DNA of 64,000 bases, taken from assembly GCA_021234155.1 (NCBI GenBank), contig JAJEKV010000073.1, positions 5,614,001 to 5,678,000 of the forward strand, in the 5' to 3' direction. Position 1 is the stretch's first letter; each line of letters starts with the position of its first letter. Shown here piece by piece: positions 46,972 through 59,200 of the stretch. The stretch is from Isoetes taiwanensis (lineage: Eukaryota; Streptophyta; Lycopodiopsida; Isoetales; Isoetaceae). The translations under genes and the position numbers were made by a program. Below the pieces are notes generated by a model, which did no database searches, was not told where the DNA came from, and was given only the letters and a program-made list of their open reading frames with translations.

Positions 46972-47605
46972 TGCGCTGCAGTCATAATAATCTCCTTGTA
47001 TCATTACTTAAGAGCAAACATTTGAATAAAAGAGAAGACTAGTTCATTAACTTAATTCACTTCAAATGATTACTATGCTTAAACATTCTTAACACTCATA
47101 TGCATGCATGAACTAGTTGCAAAAAAAAACTCCTATACTTTATAAATTGCAATATCTAAACCCTTAGGTTGCTCGTTGCACCTATAAAAGGTAAAAGCGC
47201 TTCTCAAAAATATTTCCTAGAAAACAATCTCCCAAAAAGATTTCTTGCAAAACCATCTCTTTGTCCTGCAAAAACTCAACCAACAATAACAAACCTAGCC
47301 AAATCACTATGACTCCTTTGAGTTAGGTTAATAACTGCATAGAATTTATTGAGAATCCATCACCTAGGCAATGACCAATTAAATCTCCATATCTAGCATA
47401 ATTTCACAGTTTTAAAATTTTCCAATAATAATTAAACGTAGTAATAATTTTACTATTCTTCTCTATTAAGAGCATTGAAGCAACAATCATATGAGCATTG
47501 AAGCAACAATCATATGACCATAACTACAAACCATGTTGCTAGCTTTTCTTTCCACTATATCTTGTGCATTGAACCATTACGATTTCTACTCTAGTGGTTT
47601 ATTAC
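46972..47605. other. Gene-free spacer between elements C and D
   Basis: AT-rich and without genes. The same spacer, together with the adjoining end of the C LTR, reappears at about 60672-61317. It contains a direct repeat around GAGCATTGAAGCAACAATCA (two copies near 47471-47517). Confidence 0.6.
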
Positions 47606-47610
47606 TCGTT

Positions 47611-48154
47611 TGATATGGAATGCACAAAAGAAACACAAATTCAGATTAGTTACCTCAAAGAATTTGATCTCTTCAACCCTGTATCAAAATAAACTCATTA
47701 GAGCAAAAGAGATTAGAGAAGGTAGCTCACCACCCAACCGGGTCCGTCAGGAAACCGTTATCCTGAGCCTGGAAATAGTTATCCAGGGAACTGAGAAACC
47801 GTTATCTCAGCCTGATATGCACTCCAGAGGGAGGGTTTAAGGATGAAGATAAGGCTTATGAAAGCAACAGGGGTTCAGGAGGCAAGAACAGAAATCTTGG
47901 CTGTGCAGGCCAGTCTGACCCACGGCCACTCTTTTGGCGAGTGGCTCTGAGTGCTTTCCAATGAGTCTTGGCTCGTAATAATCCGACTTATATTCCGGAG
48001 ATATGACCTGTTGAAGTTGAAGGAGATTAGCTTGGCTTAATACAAGGATAATTTTCTTAGGTATCAAATAAAGGTTAAGACTCCATAATAAGGTTATTTT
48101 GAGTGCATAACAGTGGACCACACCCCGAGCTACAAGGGAAAAACCATCATATCA
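47611..48154 (-). repeat. Element D 3' LTR
   Basis: 544 bp, TGATATGGAATGC...CATCATATCA. Next to it (48155 onward) the plus strand reads AGGTCCTCCCCTTTTAAAG then ATGCTTGACCTCAAGCAT, i.e. a polypurine tract on the minus strand with a 7-bp-stem hairpin beside it. Confidence 0.9.
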
Positions 48155-48585
48155 AGGTCCTCCCCTTTTAAAGATGCTTGACCTCAAGCATTAGTGTTGG
48201 CAACCTTGGTTTGTCAGAGGACCATTTTACGCCTGGCAACCTCAATCGTTAGAGGACCATTTTACGCCATATGGAAACCACGGTTTGTCAGTGGACTTTT
48301 ACTCCCAAGGGAACCTCAACCGTTAGAGGATCTTTTACCCCCAACACTTATCAATCGTTAGATAAGTGATCTCAGTCATTAGGTATATAAGTAAGGTAAA
48401 GGTTAGGTTTTTAAGCTTAAGGTATGAAGAGGAATTTTAATTATAAAGTAAAGCAAGCAATGGACAATTAACTGTTATTAACTTGCTCTTCCTGGTGAAG
48501 AGAAGTTTCATAACTCTGTAAAATATCTGGATACTCAAGGAGCTGCTATGCACTGAACCAAACTGCATCACTGGCTGGGTGAAAC

Positions 48586-48963
48586 TTAAACTTCACTAGA
48601 TACCTGCGGTATGTTGACCTTCTTGTCTGATGATCCTGGTGAGCTAGTATTTTCTCTGGCTAAAATTTCTTCCTCCCCCTTAATAATTGGAGGATCAGAA
48701 TTCTCCATTTGTTGCAATACTTCAGGTGCAATTTCCTTGCCCTTGTAGGGCTTAAGCAAAACCACATTAAAAACAGGATGCAAAGAAGTCCATTTTCCAT
48801 ATAAGCGCAATTTATAAGCATTTTCTCCAACTTTAGTTTCCACTTGGAATGGTCCATAGTATCTTAAAGCCAATTTGAGATACTTAAGTCCCATTTTTCT
48901 CAATCTCTTCTTATGCAAATGTATCCACACCCAATCTCCAGGTTTAAATTCAACTTTTCTCAT
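48586..48963 (-). pseudogene. Element D integrase C-terminal domain
   Basis: Contains VEFKPGDWVWIHLHKKRL, then LALRYYGPFQVETKVGENAYKL and LHPVFNVVLLKPY, the C-terminal DNA-binding domain of gypsy integrases. It continues the catalytic part at 48960-49649, separated by a frame change or stop at the ATG near 48963. No clear chromodomain follows. Confidence 0.85.
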
Positions 48964-49649
48964 GCGCTTAGATGACTTCTTTGAATTCTTTCCTTTACCT
49001 GTTCAAGCATTGTAGACATGTCCTGTGTCAATGCATCTGAGGCAGGAACTTGATTAGTAAGCTTTGCAATTGGGGTTTCCAAAGACCCACGGTAAACAAT
49101 CTCAAAAGGAGTTTTCTGTGTAACCGAATGCACAGTATTATTATAAGCAAATTCCAACAAATAATAATAATCTTCCCACTGTGTTTTTCGATCGGCTACA
49201 TATGCTCTCAGCATATCCTCAATAGTCCTATTCACAACTTCTGATTGACCATCTGTCTGAGGATGGTAAGTAGTAGAGAACTTGAGAGTGGTTCCCAAAT
49301 TCTTCATCAATGCTGACCAGAATTTACTAGAAAACAGTTTATCTCTATCAGAAATAATAACATCAGGAAGTCCATGTAACCTAAATATTTCTTTAAGAAA
49401 TATCTTAGCAGCTTGAGGAGCTATCATTGTTGCTCTACAAGGAATGAAATGTGCTTGCTTAGAAAGTCTATCCACAACTGTCCAAATCTGATTATTTTTC
49501 TGAGTGGAAGTAGGCAAGCCCTGTATAAAATCCATAGTAATATGCTTCCATGGTTCCAATGGTATGGGCAATGGCTGAGGCACTCCTGCAGGTTTACCTG
49601 TGGATGACTTAACCTGTTGACAACTGTACATTGCTCCACAAATGAACAT
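48960..49649 (-). pseudogene. Element D integrase catalytic part
   Basis: DDE motifs: ITMDFIQGLP, IISDRDKLFSSKFW and TTYHPQTDGQSEVVNRTIE, then EFAYNNTVHSVTQKTPFEIVYG-like sequence. These are standard gypsy core motifs with all three acidic residues present. The zinc-binding head (HEPPYSGHTG...KRRFFWPKLERDV) is at the end of the upstream frame (49609-50793), and a frame change near 49.63 kb separates the two. Confidence 0.88.
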
Positions 49650-50726
49650 CTCTTTCCAACTTAGGCCAAAAGAATCTTCTCTTTACATTGGCTAGTGTAG
49701 CTTGCACCCCTGTATGTCCACTATAGGGAGGTTCATGAGATTCTTGAAGCATCTGCTGCCTAAATCCCTGAGCCACACATAAGCGATGCTTATAATAAAG
49801 GAAGCCACCTACGAACTGATAATCAGGAAATTGATAGTTATCTCCATGCATAAGAGCTGCATAAGGTGCTCTAAAAGTATTATCAGCAAAATACTGCTCC
49901 TTCATTGGATCCAAATCAGCTGTACAAGCAACGGAGATTGCATTCACAAAGGCTCTACTAAGAGCATCAACTACTCTGTTCTCTTTTCCAGGCCTATATT
50001 CAAGCTGAATACCTTCAAAGTCTTTAATTGTATCAATTAACTTCAACTGCCGAGCATTTATGATATCCTGGGTCTCAATATATTTCAAACTTTGCTGATC
50101 AAACCTGGCAATGAACTTTGTTCCCATAAGATAATGCCTCCAGCGCTTCAACGCATGCACTAGAGCAATAAGCTCTTTTTCATAAATATTGTACTTCCTT
50201 TCATTATCCTTCAACATTCTACTGACATAAGCAATAGGATGACCATCTTGCATAAGCACAGCACCTATAGCATCTCCACTTGCATCGGAACATACAACAA
50301 AAGGTTTATTCCAATCAGGCAAAGCTAGAACTGGCTCACTAGCCATTATGACCTTCAAATCTTGAAAAGCTTTTTCCGCTCGTTCATCCCAAACAAATGT
50401 AACATTTTTCCTCAAGAACCTATTTAATGGCAACGTAATTCTTGCAAAGTGTTCTACAAATCTTCTGTAATAACTACACAACTGTACAAAGGATCTTAAG
50501 CCTTTAAGATTAGTTGGTCTAGGCCACTGGAGAACTGCTTTGACCTTTTCAGGATCCATCCGAATACCATCCTTGGAAATTACACGTCCAAGATAAACCA
50601 CTTCATTCATGAAAAACCTGCTTTTGGATTCATTAACATACAAGTGATTCTCTCTCAATAATTCAAACACTGCTTGTAAATGCTGCTTATGCTCTTCAAT
50701 ATTCATGATAACGGTAGCCTGACGGA
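49630..50726 (-). pseudogene. Element D RT end, RNase H and integrase zinc head
   Basis: Begins abruptly with MNIEEHKQHLQAVFELLRENHLYVN, which in intact elements follows the catalytic YxDD box, so the RT core is deleted. Then LQLCSYYRRF-type connection, RNase H (FVVCSDASGDAIGAVLMQDG, IYEKELIALVHALKRWRHYL, FDQQSLKY in place of the usual TDHQSLKY, NRVVDALSRAF), and the integrase HHCC head. The open frame extends upstream into the primer-site leader only by chance. Good codon continuity suggests recent intactness. Confidence 0.88.
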
Positions 50727-50930
50727 CCCGGTTGGGTGGTGAGCTACCTTCTCTAATCTCTTTTGCTCTGATACCAATTGATATGGAATGCACAAAAGAA
50801 ACACAAATTCAGATTAGTTACCTCAAAGAATTCGATCTCTTCAACCCTGTATCAAAATAAACTCATTAGAGCAAAAGAGATTAGAGAAGGTAGCTCACCA
50901 CCCAACCGGGTCCGTCAGGAAAACATTATC
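50707..50930. repeat. Long inverted repeat across element D U5 and primer site
   Basis: Arms 50707-50769 and 50868-50930 are reverse complements (52 bp perfect, 63 bp with few mismatches). The 98-bp loop contains the LTR border and most of the primer site. Confidence 0.85.
50765..50776 (-). promoter_or_regulatory. Element D primer-binding site (tRNA-iMet type)
   Basis: The minus strand reads TGGTATCAGAGC two bases after the 5' LTR. Its last five bases are the first bases of a long inverted repeat with the LTR. Confidence 0.85.
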
Positions 50931-51383
50931 CTGAGCTTGGAAATCGTTATCTCAGCCTGATATGCACTCCAGAGGGAGGGTTTAAGGATGAAGATAAGGC
51001 TTATGAAAGCAACATCAGGAGGCAAGAACAGAAATCTTGGCTGTGCAGGCCAGTCTGACCCACGGCCACTCTTTTGGCGATATCTCACGATCCACAATGA
51101 GTTAGCAAATGGACCCCAATCCGGAAACTAGACTCTAAGTGCTTTCCAATGAGCCCTGGCTCGCAATAATCCGACTTATATTCGCGGAGATATAACCTGT
51201 TGAAGTTGGCCTTTTAGAAACTGCTATTTTTGGACTGAGATATTATCAAGGAGATTAGCTTGGCTTAATACAAGGATAATTTTCTTAGATATCAAATAAA
51301 GGTTAAGACTCCATAATAAGGTTATTTTGAGTGCATAACAGTGGACCACAGCCCCGAGCTACAAGGGAAAAACCATCATATCA
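50779..51383 (-). repeat. Element D 5' LTR
   Basis: 605 bp. It carries about 60 bp more than the 3' LTR in the 51.08-51.25 kb part (ATATCTCACGATCCACAATG... block). Its inner part 50868-50930 is inverted-repeated at 50707-50769 in the leader. Confidence 0.9.
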
Positions 51384-51388
51384 TCGTT

Positions 51389-52059
51389 GCACACGTAGGT
51401 AAAAATTCCTATGTCTTTCTTTCATCCTCAACAATTAAAATCGAGACAATTCAGCCTATTGACGAATATTGATGATTTAGGTTATTACTGACCCACATTT
51501 TTTTTCCAAACTAGCAACAACATCGGTGAAGCTAATATATAGAGTTTCGGGTAAGGCTAGGGTTTCAACACTCGACAACAAATCCTTCAATCTTTCTTTA
51601 TATGGCTATGGCGACCATATTAATTACTTCATGTGTAGGAATGGCATAGGTATGCAGACCGAGAATTTGGATTTACTTAGATTAATAGTGTGGTTTTGTT
51701 TGCTGCATCAACAAGTCTAGAAGGAGGCAAAGGATTTGGACTGTATTTCAGCCCTGTTCTTCTACAATAAGATCTAATTTTAAGATGTGGTTGCACTTTA
51801 TGTTTATTCTAGGCTCTACCGCGAGTTTTCAAAAGATAATCCATTTAATTTCAGTCTTGTGTATATAATATTTTGCATCTGCAGATTCAGCTCGATTAAG
51901 CCTTTAGGAACGAGGAGCCAATTCCACAAAAAAATCTCGAATCAAAGTGGTTCCATTGCCCATAGTTCCATGAACAGAATTTGGGACTTGGCTTCGGTAA
52001 GAAATTCCAAAAAGTCTATTCAGATTAAGATCTACCCATAAGCTCCAAAGAAAGAAATT
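51389..52059. other. Gene-free spacer right of element D
   Basis: AT-rich, with short frames only (for example 51526-51720, without a recognised domain). Nothing to annotate with confidence. Confidence 0.5.
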
Positions 52060-52750
52060 GATATGGTTTGGAGTCCATGAAACTACTTGCATAGACCTTG
52101 GGGAAGGAAGGAAGGAAGGAAGTATATTTTAACGTCTGCGGAGGCCAAACTTGACCTATGAGACGATACATGCAGTACACAAAGCAGATAAAATCACACC
52201 AAAAAGACAAATGCTACTATACAATGTGTCCCTACTACTGGGATGAAAAAACCCCCACATGGAAGGAAAAACCCACATGGGGGAGACGACATCTAATTAT
52301 CATAATAGAGGATCAAACCTCAAGGTCTAGATGCTTTTGCCTAGTTGTTGGGGCACGTCAGTTAAAGTGTCACATCAATAATATCAGAGCAGAGTCTCAA
52401 GTTCGAGTCTCCATGGGAGCATCCCAAATAAAAAATTGCTTCATAGGCAAATGGTGTAAGTCCCATATGCTCGAGCATTCTGAGGAGGGGAGGAATTGAT
52501 ACGGTCTGGGGCCATGGAGACTACTTGAGTAGATCTTATGGAGGCGGCACCTAATTATCATATATAAAGGGTCAAACCTCAACTTTAGGCTATTTGAGTA
52601 GACTACTTGAGCAGATCTTATAGAGGCAGCACCTAATTATCACATATAAAGGGTCAAACCTCAACTTTAGGTTATTTGAGTAGATCTTAGGGAGGCGGCA
52701 CCTAATTATCACATATAGAGGGTCAAACCTCAACGTCTAGATGCTTTTTC
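52060..52750. repeat. Degenerate tandem repeat family, about 85 bp, four copies
   Basis: Units share GATAyGGTyTGG, ACTTGnnTAGAyCTTA, GGAGGCGGCACCTAATTATC and GGGTCAAACCTCAA. Copies are at about 52060-52345 (interrupted by a LINE fragment), 52498-52590, 52591-52675 and 52676-52750. Confidence 0.7.
52097..52283 (-). mobile_element. 5'-truncated LINE 3' end with TTCC tail
   Basis: The minus strand reads TTTGGCCTCCGCAGACGTTAAAATATA, then about five TTCC units ending at about 52097. This is the same 3' end as the full-length LINE (7826-7870). It splits a copy of the tandem repeat family, so the insertion borders can be estimated by comparison with the copy at 52498. No clear target-site duplication. 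Confidence 0.75.
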
Positions 52751-52829
52751 CCAGTTAGTTGGGGCATAATAATTATGGCGTTGTATCAAATGTTTGGGGC
52801 ATGATAGTTAAGGTGTTGTATTAAATCAA

Positions 52830-53163
52830 TGTTACGCACTAGCACCTCTAATGATAACCAACACACCAAAAGTGTGGATCCTTTATGAAAATAATTATCC
52901 AATGGGCCCCAACTTTTTCAAGGCTTTATCCCATACCCCATAGGTCATATTAGTTCCTCCCCTTTCTCGAGATGCTTGTCTTCAAGCATGTAGAACACAC
53001 CAATGTTGCAACGAGGAATTGAACCTTGGCTCTGATACCAAATGTTACACACTAGCACCTCTAGTGATAACCAACACACCAAAAGGGCGAATCCTGCATG
53101 AAAATCGCTATCCAATGGGCTCCAACCTTTCCAAGACTTTATCCCATATTCCGCACCATATCA
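52830..53163 (-). mobile_element. TRIM: miniature LTR retrotransposon, 334 bp
   Basis: Short direct repeats 52830-52952 and 53043-53163 begin TGTTACxCACTAGCACC and end CATATTA/CATATCA. The 90-bp interior has, on the minus strand, a primer site TGGTATCAGAGCCAAGG next to one repeat and a polypurine run AAAGGGGAGGAAC next to the other. No coding capacity. Next to the purine run is ATGCTTG-TCTT-CAAGCAT, as in element D. Target-site duplication is not clear (ATCAA against ATTCA). A further TTGTTACAAAGG start at about 53189, after GATACCAAT, suggests a third LTR remnant. Confidence 0.8.
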
Positions 53164-53199
53164 ATTCAAAAGCGACTTTGATACCAATTGTTACAAAGG

Positions 53200-55500
53200 C
53201 GCATCATCTCAAAAATCAATGAAGTAAAGAACACGACCTTTTACCGCAAAGATAATGCGTGCTTCTAAGACTTCTCCTTTTTCCCTAAAGATTTCAACTT
53301 CAAATTTAATCCATAATAAAATATTAGATACCGTAAATACAACGGTTTAACATTTTTCTTGCCAAGCTTTGCCTCAACGTTCATCCATCAAGTCCCTTGA
53401 ACTGCTCCCCGAGCTTGGGCCATAACATTTGTACATTAGATGTCCTGTGACCGGTGAAAAACTAAGAATACATGAAAGAGAAAAAAAAAAAAAACAACTA
53501 ATAGTTCAAATTTGGTTTGTACCATAAATGACCTGTAAATAACCTAAGAACCAGGGAATATACTAAACCCCACCATCAAACAAAGGTCCGCCCCTTGGAA
53601 TAAATGGAGGGCAGGACTCAATAAACAATGTTACGTAATATGAAACTGCCATGGGGAGGAGTTTATGTGGCGGAAATTTTCTAGCGGCCCCACCACGAGC
53701 GGCGGGCAACCAGAAAGTTTTCACCATGGAAACTCCAATACGTAGCAAATTGATTGCGTAACCAATGGTGGCGGGCCTTTTTTTCGAGGTGGCACCGGCA
53801 TGTCGCTGACGTGACACAAAAGATTATTGCAAGTGAACTTTCTTTCTAAGTTTTGGCTATGGCATAGTTCCAGCAAGGCAATACATTTTTCTAAGGCATT
53901 GATGTGGTGCTTGCCCCGCTGTTTGCTTCTATGGAGGCCCTTGGTTTTAGCTACCGATTGATGTGCTTTTTGTCAGATTTGGAGCTGCCTTTCAAGTGTT
54001 TTGGCGAGTTCTTGCATCTGTATATGCTATTCGTTGTTGCTTTTCTAAACATATATAAACATTATAGGGGTTCACAATATTAAGACACGTAGCGTTTTTT
54101 TTTTCTGGGTACAATTTTTCGTCAATATTTTTCGGTGAACTTTTTTGAGTTCTGCTCGCATTCCACGAGCTCTGCTCTGGCACTATGCCGCCATAGACAA
54201 GCTGATATTATTCTTCTAGTAGGGGCGCAGATGCCGAAAATAGGGCAAAAAATTCCTCGTCTTCGTCGGCTTCTTCCTCTGCTTCGCGGGTCTGTAGTCT
54301 GACCCCGCAGACCCCACAGGCCCTGCTTTGAGATCCTGCCTCAAAGAAGTTTGTTTCGAGATAATCCGGCACTTTGACAAATCCGCCCCAGATATGATAA
54401 CAACAAAGCATGAGCCATGAGTTTGAGGAATGGCCTTTTCAAATAGCATCTCATCTGCTTGCTGCCATAACCTAGAATCAAGACTCTGGTATTCAATTCT
54501 GGGGCACCGCTGGACCATCAACTGCTTAGTGACCTTAAGTTTTGTTCGAGCAAATTTTGAAGAAGAACGATTTTTGAGCTTTTGCCCCGTTTCTATTCAT
54601 GTCGTGGTTCCGATCTCTTGTAACATTTTTGCAACCCAAATTTGCTTTCTCGCGTTGTATCTATCTGAATTTTTTTTCCCGTGATTTAGACAGAATAGTC
54701 CTTTCATCTCTTTTTGTTTTTCAATTTGTAAGTATTTGGTGCTCTCTTGCTCTCTTGTTTCAACATTAAATAATTACAGTTTGAAATAATACACATCATG
54801 GAAATCATTATTTAATGATATACAAGAGATGCTGACTTAAGCTAAGACAGCAAGTCAACAACATAAAAAAAAAGTGTTTAAAAAAACCACCTTCCTTTTT
54901 CTTATTACTAGACAAGCACACCCTTAAGCTGATAACAATAGGCATAGCAAATTCCCCAACATAAACCTCATAGCTTATCTATCTATCTATGCTATTCTTC
55001 CAGGGGTTCTTTTAGATATATATAATATGGAATTCCAAACAAATAATGGACCTTTTATGGTGGACTTTGAAATGTTTGGAATGATCATGGGTATGATGGA
55101 TGCTCAAAGCTTATTTGCAAGGTGGTGTTATTATTTTTTTTGGGTGGTGGCAATGTCTTATGTATAGTGTTTTTCAACTCCTGTATTACTCAATTTGGCC
55201 AGACGCCAATAGAATATTCTTGATTATGTGTTCTCTTCAATAGTTCATAGTTATGAGGTTGTTCTAGACTTTGTTAATCTGTTGCAATTGCAGATGCTAT
55301 GAATTGCCAAGTGACTTATTGCAGGTGTTACTTTGAAACCATTTTCAATTTCACACAAATTCCTTAAAACACTGGGTGTCTTCTCATACTGGTATTTTTC
55401 ATATCCTTCCGAACAGATACCATCTGAACCAAAGAAATGTTCGCGGTGGCTTGGCCGCCACGATAAATTTCTTGTTGTTGTAATAATTAGCTGGAAACAG
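53200..55500. other. Region upstream of the LCAT-like gene, no gene seen
   Basis: No recognised exon or transposon end. It includes a GC-richer part (about 53.6-53.8 kb), a TATC microsatellite at about 54976-54990 and a GCTCT-rich part near 54.15 kb. The promoter of the LCAT-like gene may lie here or nearer to 56 kb, but I cannot place it. Confidence 0.45.
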
Positions 55501-55513
55501 GTAGATTAATCGT

Positions 55514-55816
55514 TTGCTTGTTATTTGTTTAGGTAATTGTAATGTTGCAACAAAGAAACATGCTACAAATTGTAGCTTGGCTGTGCAACAAAATACTTCT
55601 AGTGAGCTTACGGTCGCAAGAAACGATGATGATGATAGCTTCTATGATGTCATCTTCCATGCTCATCCAAAGTTATTTCGTGGGCATACAAATATCAATA
55701 ATTCTGGTGGCCAATCTTTTGCTAGTGCAACATTGAATCAACGTGTGATAGTTAAAGTTGCAAACTATTCTAGATTAGCTAGTGTGCTTCAAAATTGTAA
55801 CAATGTTTTGAAGTGA
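55514..55816 (+). other. Short open frame upstream of the LCAT-like gene
   Basis: 100 codons including NDDDDSFYDVIFHAHPKLF. No family recognised. It could be an exon of an unrelated or decayed gene, or chance. It does not fit the N-terminus of LCAT-like proteins. Confidence 0.2.
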
Positions 55817-55986
55817 ATTTCTGTTGGAATTTCAAGTGTAAAAGCATCTGTTTTTTTATCGTATCTAGGATTATACAAGTGTAAAACTTTGAGTTTTGGT
55901 GAATGGGATATCTTGAGTCCAATTTCCTTTGTATTAAACTTTGTATGTGCATTAGAAATAAAACTGTGTACTTGTATTTTAATAAA

Positions 55987-56062
55987 TGAAAGCTACACTG
56001 AAACCCCAACCCACCCAAACCCCACAACAACAAACCCCACCCCCACAACACCCCAACCCATT
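55987..56062 (+). repeat. A/C-rich low-complexity tract
   Basis: Almost only A and C (CCCAACCCACCCAAACCCC style words), about 230 bp upstream of the LCAT-like start codon. Possibly part of the 5' leader or promoter. Confidence 0.6.
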
Positions 56063-56291
56063 GTCCCAAAACGACATTTACTTGAACGAGATTTTTTTAC
56101 TTGGCTGTCAGCTGGACGGCATGGGAATTAAAGTTTGGTCCGATGCTCAAATGTCTTGGAAATTAAAGCTTGTGTCCGATGAGGGCTAGAGGAGCACATT
56201 TGTAAATTATTGAGCTTAGGCCTCGGAGGCGTAGCTCTCTTTCTGGCCTTCGCTTTGCAAATTTTATACGTGTAAGTAGTAAAGCAGGTGA

Positions 56292-59200
56292 ATGATGTTT
56301 GGCGGCTTAATTAGGATATTTGAAGAATGGTTAAATGGACATGGGGGGACGCTGAAGCCAGACCCCAACCTGGATCCTGTTCTTTTAGTACCAGGCATTG
56401 GAGGAACTATGCTGATTGCTGAAAATAAGAAAGCAATCAAGGAGCGTGTTTGGGTGCGCTTATTTGAAGCAGATTCAGAATTCCGCTCAAAACTATACTC
56501 CAAATTTCAACCTTTCACTGGTTAGCAGTTCTTACATGACAGTACTTTTGTTTTTCTAGAATGCGCTCTAACGCGATGTTGCTGCAAATGGGACAATAGA
56601 AAGAAAAAGGAACATAATTCTAACAGATTACTTTTGGGAAAATGGAATTAACTCACTCAGCCACAACAGAAAACACTTACCCTTAATTACCTATAAACTA
56701 ATTTCAATCCTTGGGAGAGCAGCAGGATATTTTAGTCAGGCCAGCTGCTATATGTGCCTCTGTAGACATGATTACATCCGAGTCAATTCTAAATTTTTGG
56801 CTCTCAATAAAAGTTATATATAACTTACAGCTATTTAGAATCAAATATGTCTTTGACTAATTTCTCTTTTGGAATGTAGGGAAGACTGTGTCTTTGGATC
56901 CAAATATTGAGATACAAGTACCTGAAGACAGACATGGATTATATAGCTGTGATATACTGGATCCTGATGTAGTAAGTAACAACAAGCAACCTTGGCGGGA
57001 ACTTCATAAAATACTTAATTGCGAACAATCAAAGGAAAGAGCTTGAAGTAGCTTACCATATGCATAGTATAAATGTGACTGAAAGCTATAGTTGAAACAT
57101 GCAAATGAGTAGAAGTTCAAAACATAACAAGTTTAATGATGATCTATTATTATTCATCCTGTCATGATTCAGATCATAAGGTTGGAAGCAGTATATTATT
57201 TTCATGATTTGATCACAACAATGTTGGGATGGGGATTTGAAGAAGGAGCTACGCTCTTCGGCTTTGGTTATGATTTCCGACAAAGCAATAGGTATTATTT
57301 GAGAACAAAAGTGTGATTAAGTTGTAATACATGCTTGGGCACGGTGATCAATTTTTTCTGCATTGATTGTAACCACAATATGCAAGTCTAAAACTTGTGG
57401 ATATTGCAATGGTGGTAAACTCCATGAACTAGAATCTTACCCAGGTGGGGATAGACCTCTCCCTAGGATTCAATCTTCCTGACTTTACCATGCTTTATCT
57501 ACAAGAAACAACCATGCCCTAGTTGTAACAGAAGCAATTTTTGTACTTTGAAACTACTGCCAGATGATGTAAGACAGGAGATGGAGCTATTTTTATCTTC
57601 TTTTTGGTCAATCTAGTAAGTATTCTCTATATGTGTAGAAGGGGTCAGCGAATCGAAAAGATGTCAATTTTCACATATTTGATTTTTTTGTTTTGTTTTG
57701 TTTGGTTTTGTTATGAACATTTTTCATTTTCCGTCTTCCTTCAATGACTCAGAATTGTCTCCGAATGTGGAAGACACTGATATACTAGTCTAGGGAAAGG
57801 ATGGGATTTAGTTCTAGTCGCTATGCTTTCAAGAAAATTATTTTAAATACCTTTTTCTGTCTAAAAGGTCTCAATAGAAGTTATTTTACATTCGATTTAT
57901 CATGTCTATGGTAATGACATTATCTGATATTGGTGGGAAGACTAAATCTCACACCACTGTCATGCAGGCTTATGGAGACGTTAGACAGATTGAAGCTGAA
58001 ATTGCAAAATATTTTCAAAATCTCTGGTGGAAAAAAAGTGAATATTGTCACTCATTCAATGGGAGGATTGCTTCTCAAATCATTTTTAGCTGTATATCCG
58101 GGAGGTATGCAGGTTCACACATATACATTCAGTAAAAATGGTAATCATTATAAACAATGGATCTTGACCAATGCATATGTGATGCTATGACTGACAGTCA
58201 TTTGAAAAGTATGTGAAGTCTTGGATTGCAATTGCAGCACCGTTTCAAGGTATATTTTAAATTTGAGTTTTTTTTATGACATAAGTGAATTCCAGTTTCT
58301 TATGTTGCAGCACTGAGGATATTGAATTAGAATTACATGTGAAACATAGTGTCTTGTTTTGCTGCATATGATGGGATGAGAATCAGGTCAATATTGCTCT
58401 TAGATTTCTATATCACATATGATTTTTATCAAAATCTATGGCAGCATGTTATTTTATCTTTGTACCAGCCTTTTAGTTAGCAAAAAGTTCTGAAGAGGGT
58501 GTGAAACAATCAGAACAATATAACAGTGTCAACCTGGGGAGTTAAGAAATCAAGTTAGGAGGCTCATGGCAGATATAAAACGAATATATCAGATGCGTTG
58601 TAACTGACCCACTATTATCAACAGGTGCACCTGCATTTATCACAGATTGCCTTCTGACAGGTGTGGAGTTTGTGAAAGGATGGCAGGCGGAACTTTTTGT
58701 TTCCAAATGGAGCACGCATCAGCTGGTAAAAGAAGTTTTCAGATACTTATTTTCTTTAATATAGAAGAAAATAGGCAGAAAGGAACTTTCCTGTTTTTGA
58801 AAGATCTATGGACGTGGGCCTCTTTTTCATTTCCCAGTCCTTTTCACTTTATTCTCCCTCTTTCTCGATTTATTACGAAGACCAAACGTCCAAATGGCCA
58901 AGCTATGTAATAATGCATTTGGGAAGTCTTGACTGACAGTGTCGGACTAGCTTAGTAAGTAGCGCCAAAGCCACATCGCACTCAATTTATGAACCAGTGA
59001 CAGCTCACAAGTTTTAGAGAGGGAAGACAGATGATGCGTTTGGAAATTCTGGCATCCAAGTCTCACTTAGTGAACTATCCATGATACGAGCTTCTTTTCT
59101 CCTGTATTTTGCTCGATTCTGTTCCACCGTATACACAATTATTACTTCTCATAGGTCTTTTGGGCCTGAAAACATAATTGGAAGTTAGTCAAATTAGCTC

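Larger units (their letters stand above)
47611..51383 (-). mobile_element. Element D: internally deleted Ty3/gypsy element, minus strand
   Basis: LTRs 47611-48154 and 50779-51383 end TGATATGG / CATATCA. TCGTT is duplicated at 47606-47610 and 51384-51388. In minus orientation a tRNA-iMet primer site (50765-50776) directly follows the 5' LTR, and AAAAGGGGAGGACCT precedes the 3' LTR. Only 2.6 kb lie between the LTRs: the end of RT, RNase H and integrase. Gag, protease and the RT catalytic centre are missing. A partial second copy begins at 61323. Confidence 0.93.

Noticed and set aside
55514-55816. First exon of the LCAT-like gene
   Set aside because: The translation does not resemble the family N-terminus, and exon 1 at 56292 already begins with a typical start and the LVPGIGG block.
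58105-58112. Earlier splice donor (GGTATGC at 58105) for exon 4 of the LCAT-like gene
   Set aside because: Joining it to exon 5 gives an immediate stop. The donor eight bases later (CAG then GTTCAC) gives the in-frame YPGGMQ-SFEKYVKSW, which fits the family.
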